A stretch of 17,735 nt of DNA from assembly GCA_905212345.1 (NCBI GenBank), contig CAJMEC010000037.1:1-17735 (forward strand), given 5' to 3'. Positions 16,123-17,735 of this stretch are shown here, piece by piece. The notes beneath the pieces are model-generated. The model ran no database searches. It worked only from the letters and a program-made list of their open reading frames with translations, and was not told the DNA's origin. Made by a program: the position numbers and the translations under genes. Source of the stretch: an uncultured Sutterella sp. (GTDB lineage: Bacteria > Pseudomonadota > Gammaproteobacteria > Burkholderiales > Burkholderiaceae_F). Every line of letters starts with the position of its first letter. The stretch's first letter is position 1.

Positions 16123-16168
16123 AAAGGAGACGGCGTACCGGATCCGACTGGATATCGTCGGGCGCCGA
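16123..16168 (+). promoter_or_regulatory. Structured xpt leader: possible xanthine riboswitch/translational switch
   Basis: A strong Shine-Dalgarno-like AAAGGAGA (16123-16130) lies about 45 bases before the xpt ATG, too far to act directly. Between them is a two-part hairpin. The outer stem is CGGCG (16131-16135) with CGCCG (16163-16167). The inner stem is CCGAC (16144-16148) with GTCGG (16157-16161), on an 8-base loop. An internal loop TACCGGAT faces a single G. If folded, the hairpin brings the Shine-Dalgarno to about nine bases from ATG. Compact xanthine-binding RNAs (NMT1 motif) are known upstream of purine genes in proteobacteria; assignment to that class is a suggestion only. Confidence 0.4.
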
Positions 16169-16175
16169 AAATACT

Positions 16176-16742
16176 ATGAAAGCACTCAAAGAGCGCATTC
16201 TTCGAGACGGGAAATGTCTTGACGGTGGCATCCTTAAGGTCGACAACTTTATCAACCATCAAATGGATCCCATTTTGATGAAATCCATGGCTGTCGAATT
16301 CGTTCGCCGCTTCGCCAGCACCAAGATCAACAAAATTCTAACCATTGAAGCTAGCGGCATCGCTCCTGCCATCATGGTAGGTTACTTGCTCGAATTACCC
16401 GTTGTCTTTGCTAAGAAGAAAGTGCCGAGCACAATGGACAATATGCTTGCAACAAAGGTGTTTTCCTTTACTAAAAACCGCACTTATGACGTTTGCGTCA
16501 GTAAAGACTATCTCTGCCCGGGCGATAAGGTTTTGTTCATTGATGACTTTTTAGCCAATGGCAATGCCGCTAAGGGCATTATGGACCTCGTCAATCAAGC
16601 CGGCGCAGAGCTTGTCGGCATGGGCTTTTTGATTGAAAAAGGCTTTCAAGCCGGTGGCAACGAACTTCGTAAAATGGGTATTCACGTCGAATCCCTTGCC
16701 ATTATCGATAGCTTAGACAACAACAAGATCACACTTCGCTAA
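16176..16742 (+). CDS. xpt: Xanthine phosphoribosyltransferase
   Basis: This 188-residue protein converts xanthine and PRPP to XMP for purine salvage. It resembles Bacillus subtilis Xpt throughout: LKVDNFINHQMDPILM (20-35), IEASGIAPAIM (57-67), LPVVFAKKK (74-82), the PRPP-binding loop FIDDFLANGNAAKG (121-134) and VESLAIIDSL (171-180). The ATG at 16176 is chosen because the protein then begins exactly like relatives; the frame is open back to 16011 but those 55 residues show no homology. No ribosome site lies in the eight bases between the leader hairpin and ATG. The permease gene follows 11 bases after the stop, giving a transport-plus-salvage operon. Confidence 0.94.
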   Translation: MKALKERILRDGKCLDGGILKVDNFINHQMDPILMKSMAVEFVRRFASTKINKILTIEASGIAPAIMVGYLLELPVVFAKKKVPSTMDNMLATKVFSFTKNRTYDVCVSKDYLCPGDKVLFIDDFLANGNAAKGIMDLVNQAGAELVGMGFLIEKGFQAGGNELRKMGIHVESLAIIDSLDNNKITLR

Positions 16743-16753
16743 AGGAAAAAAAC

Positions 16754-17735
16754 GTGGCCGAATTAAATCTCGAAGAGCACTCTTATAACTCTAAATCTTC
16801 TGAGTTAATTTACGGACTGGAAAATCGTCCTCCCTTAAAAGAGACCCTTTTTGCAGCACTGCAGCATATGCTTGCCATCTTTGTGGCCATCGTAACTCCT
16901 CCCTTAATCATTGCGGGAGCTTTGCAATTGGATCTTGAAACGACTGGCTATCTGGTTTCCATGTCTCTGATGGTTTCCGGTATTGCCACGTTCATTCAAT
17001 GCCGCACCGTTGGACCGATCGGATGCGGCCTGTTGTGTATTCAAGGCACAAGTTTTTCCTTTATCGGCCCCATCATCTCCGCTGGCCTCACCGGAGGACT
17101 TTCAGCAATTTTCGGCGCCACCATTGTTGCTTCCACAGTGGAGATGTTTGTTAGCCGAATCTTGAAATACACACGCCGTGTGATCACTCCGCTAGTTTCA
17201 GGCATTGTGGTGACCTTAATTGGCATGAGCTTAATTAAGGTTGGCATTATTGCTTGCGGTGGCGGCTACGCTGCCAAGGCGGCCGGCACTTTCGGCAGTT
17301 TCCAAAATTTGGGCATTGCCGCTTTGGTTCTTTTTTCCATCATTTTCTTTAATCGCAGCTCAAACCGTTATCTTCGAATGAGTTCAATCGTCATCGGTTT
17401 AACCATCGGCTACGTTGTCTCCTGGTTCTGCGGAATGGTGGACTTTTCTTCTGTCAAAAGTTACAGCGGCTTTAATGTTCCCATTCCATTTAAGTACGGA
17501 GTGTCTTTTGATTGGGGCGCCATTATCGGTCTGGGTCTTGTTTATCTCATCACCGCCATTGAAGCCTACGGAGATGTCACCGCAAACTCCATGATTTCCG
17601 GTCAGCCTTTCCGTGGTGATCAATTCATGAAACGCGCACAAGGCGGCATTCTCGCCGATGGCTTTAATTCCATGTTGGCCGGTATGCTCAATTCCTTCCC
17701 CAATTCCATCTTTGCCCAAAATAACGGCATGATCC
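16754..17735 (+). CDS. NCS2 family xanthine/uric acid permease, 3' end beyond the window
   Basis: The first 327 residues of a nucleobase:proton symporter are present, most like E. coli XanP/XanQ and UacT. The start is GTG with AGGA about eight bases upstream, 11 bases after xpt. It opens with YGLENRPPL (20-28) and then QHMLAIFVAIVTPPLI. Residues matching the XanQ binding site are visible: His38 in QHML, GTSF (98-101), Glu270 in TAIEAYGD, Asp302 in ADGFNSM and Gln322-Asn323 in AQNNG, where the window cuts the NCS2 signature. At least eight membrane segments are complete. Pairing with xpt favours xanthine as the substrate; urate cannot be excluded. Confidence 0.94.
   Translation, partial: MAELNLEEHSYNSKSSELIYGLENRPPLKETLFAALQHMLAIFVAIVTPPLIIAGALQLDLETTGYLVSMSLMVSGIATFIQCRTVGPIGCGLLCIQGTSFSFIGPIISAGLTGGLSAIFGATIVASTVEMFVSRILKYTRRVITPLVSGIVVTLIGMSLIKVGIIACGGGYAAKAAGTFGSFQNLGIAALVLFSIIFFNRSSNRYLRMSSIVIGLTIGYVVSWFCGMVDFSSVKSYSGFNVPIPFKYGVSFDWGAIIGLGLVYLITAIEAYGDVTANSMISGQPFRGDQFMKRAQGGILADGFNSMLAGMLNSFPNSIFAQNNGMI

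Noticed and set aside
16011..16175. 55-residue N-terminal extension of Xpt
   Set aside because: Relatives begin at the internal Met; the upstream stretch holds the leader hairpin and shows no homology.
16011..16175. Classical purine (guanine/adenine) riboswitch upstream of xpt
   Set aside because: The three-stem junction and conserved loops of that class, usual in Firmicutes xpt leaders, are not seen; only the compact two-stem hairpin is present.
15854..16255. 134-residue N-terminal extension of the M20 amidohydrolase
   Set aside because: It crosses the divergent regulatory region and overlaps the xpt start; its composition is unlike the family and the internal ATG has GGAG at the right distance.

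Overview
The window looks like chromosomal DNA of a gut-type betaproteobacterium. The partial 16S rRNA gene at the left end reads as Burkholderiales, and moderate GC plus gene content suggest Sutterellaceae (Parasutterella/Turicimonas-like). That placement is my reading of the sequence, not a database result.

Layout. (1) 1-1629: the 5' part of an rrn operon on the minus strand, leaving the window to the left, with a boxA-type antitermination site and three promoter-like elements in tandem. (2) 1630-4944: an AsmA-family envelope protein and quinone-linked dihydroorotate dehydrogenase (pyrD), both on the minus strand, each followed by a clear intrinsic terminator. (3) 5084-13195: a five-gene minus-strand operon, bcsA-bcsB-bcsZ-bcsG-nudix, closely packed with ATGA and TAATG junctions. 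It encodes a cellulose synthase (BcsA/BcsB), a periplasmic GH8 glucanase (BcsZ), the phosphoethanolamine transferase BcsG that decorates cellulose, and a zinc-ribbon Nudix hydrolase. (4) 13196-13919: the bcs promoter region, a minus-strand terminator and a decayed cyclophilin-like pseudogene. (5) 13920-14482: an initiator tRNA with its own promoter and terminator, and a HIT-family protein. (6) 14483-17735: an M20 amidohydrolase (minus) divergent from a purine-salvage operon (plus) of xanthine phosphoribosyltransferase and an NCS2 xanthine/urate-type permease that runs off the right edge.

The most interesting part is the bcs locus. BcsA keeps every catalytic motif, but both cyclic-di-GMP signatures of its PilZ domain are degenerate. 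BcsZ keeps its catalytic acid but has Asn where E. coli BcsZ has the catalytic base Asp243. No bcsC exporter, bcsF, bcsE, bcsQ or bcsR lies at the locus. All five frames are intact, so this may be a phosphoethanolamine-cellulose system with altered control, processing and export. A second point is the xpt leader, where a two-part hairpin sits between a strong Shine-Dalgarno sequence and the start codon and may be a xanthine-sensing element.
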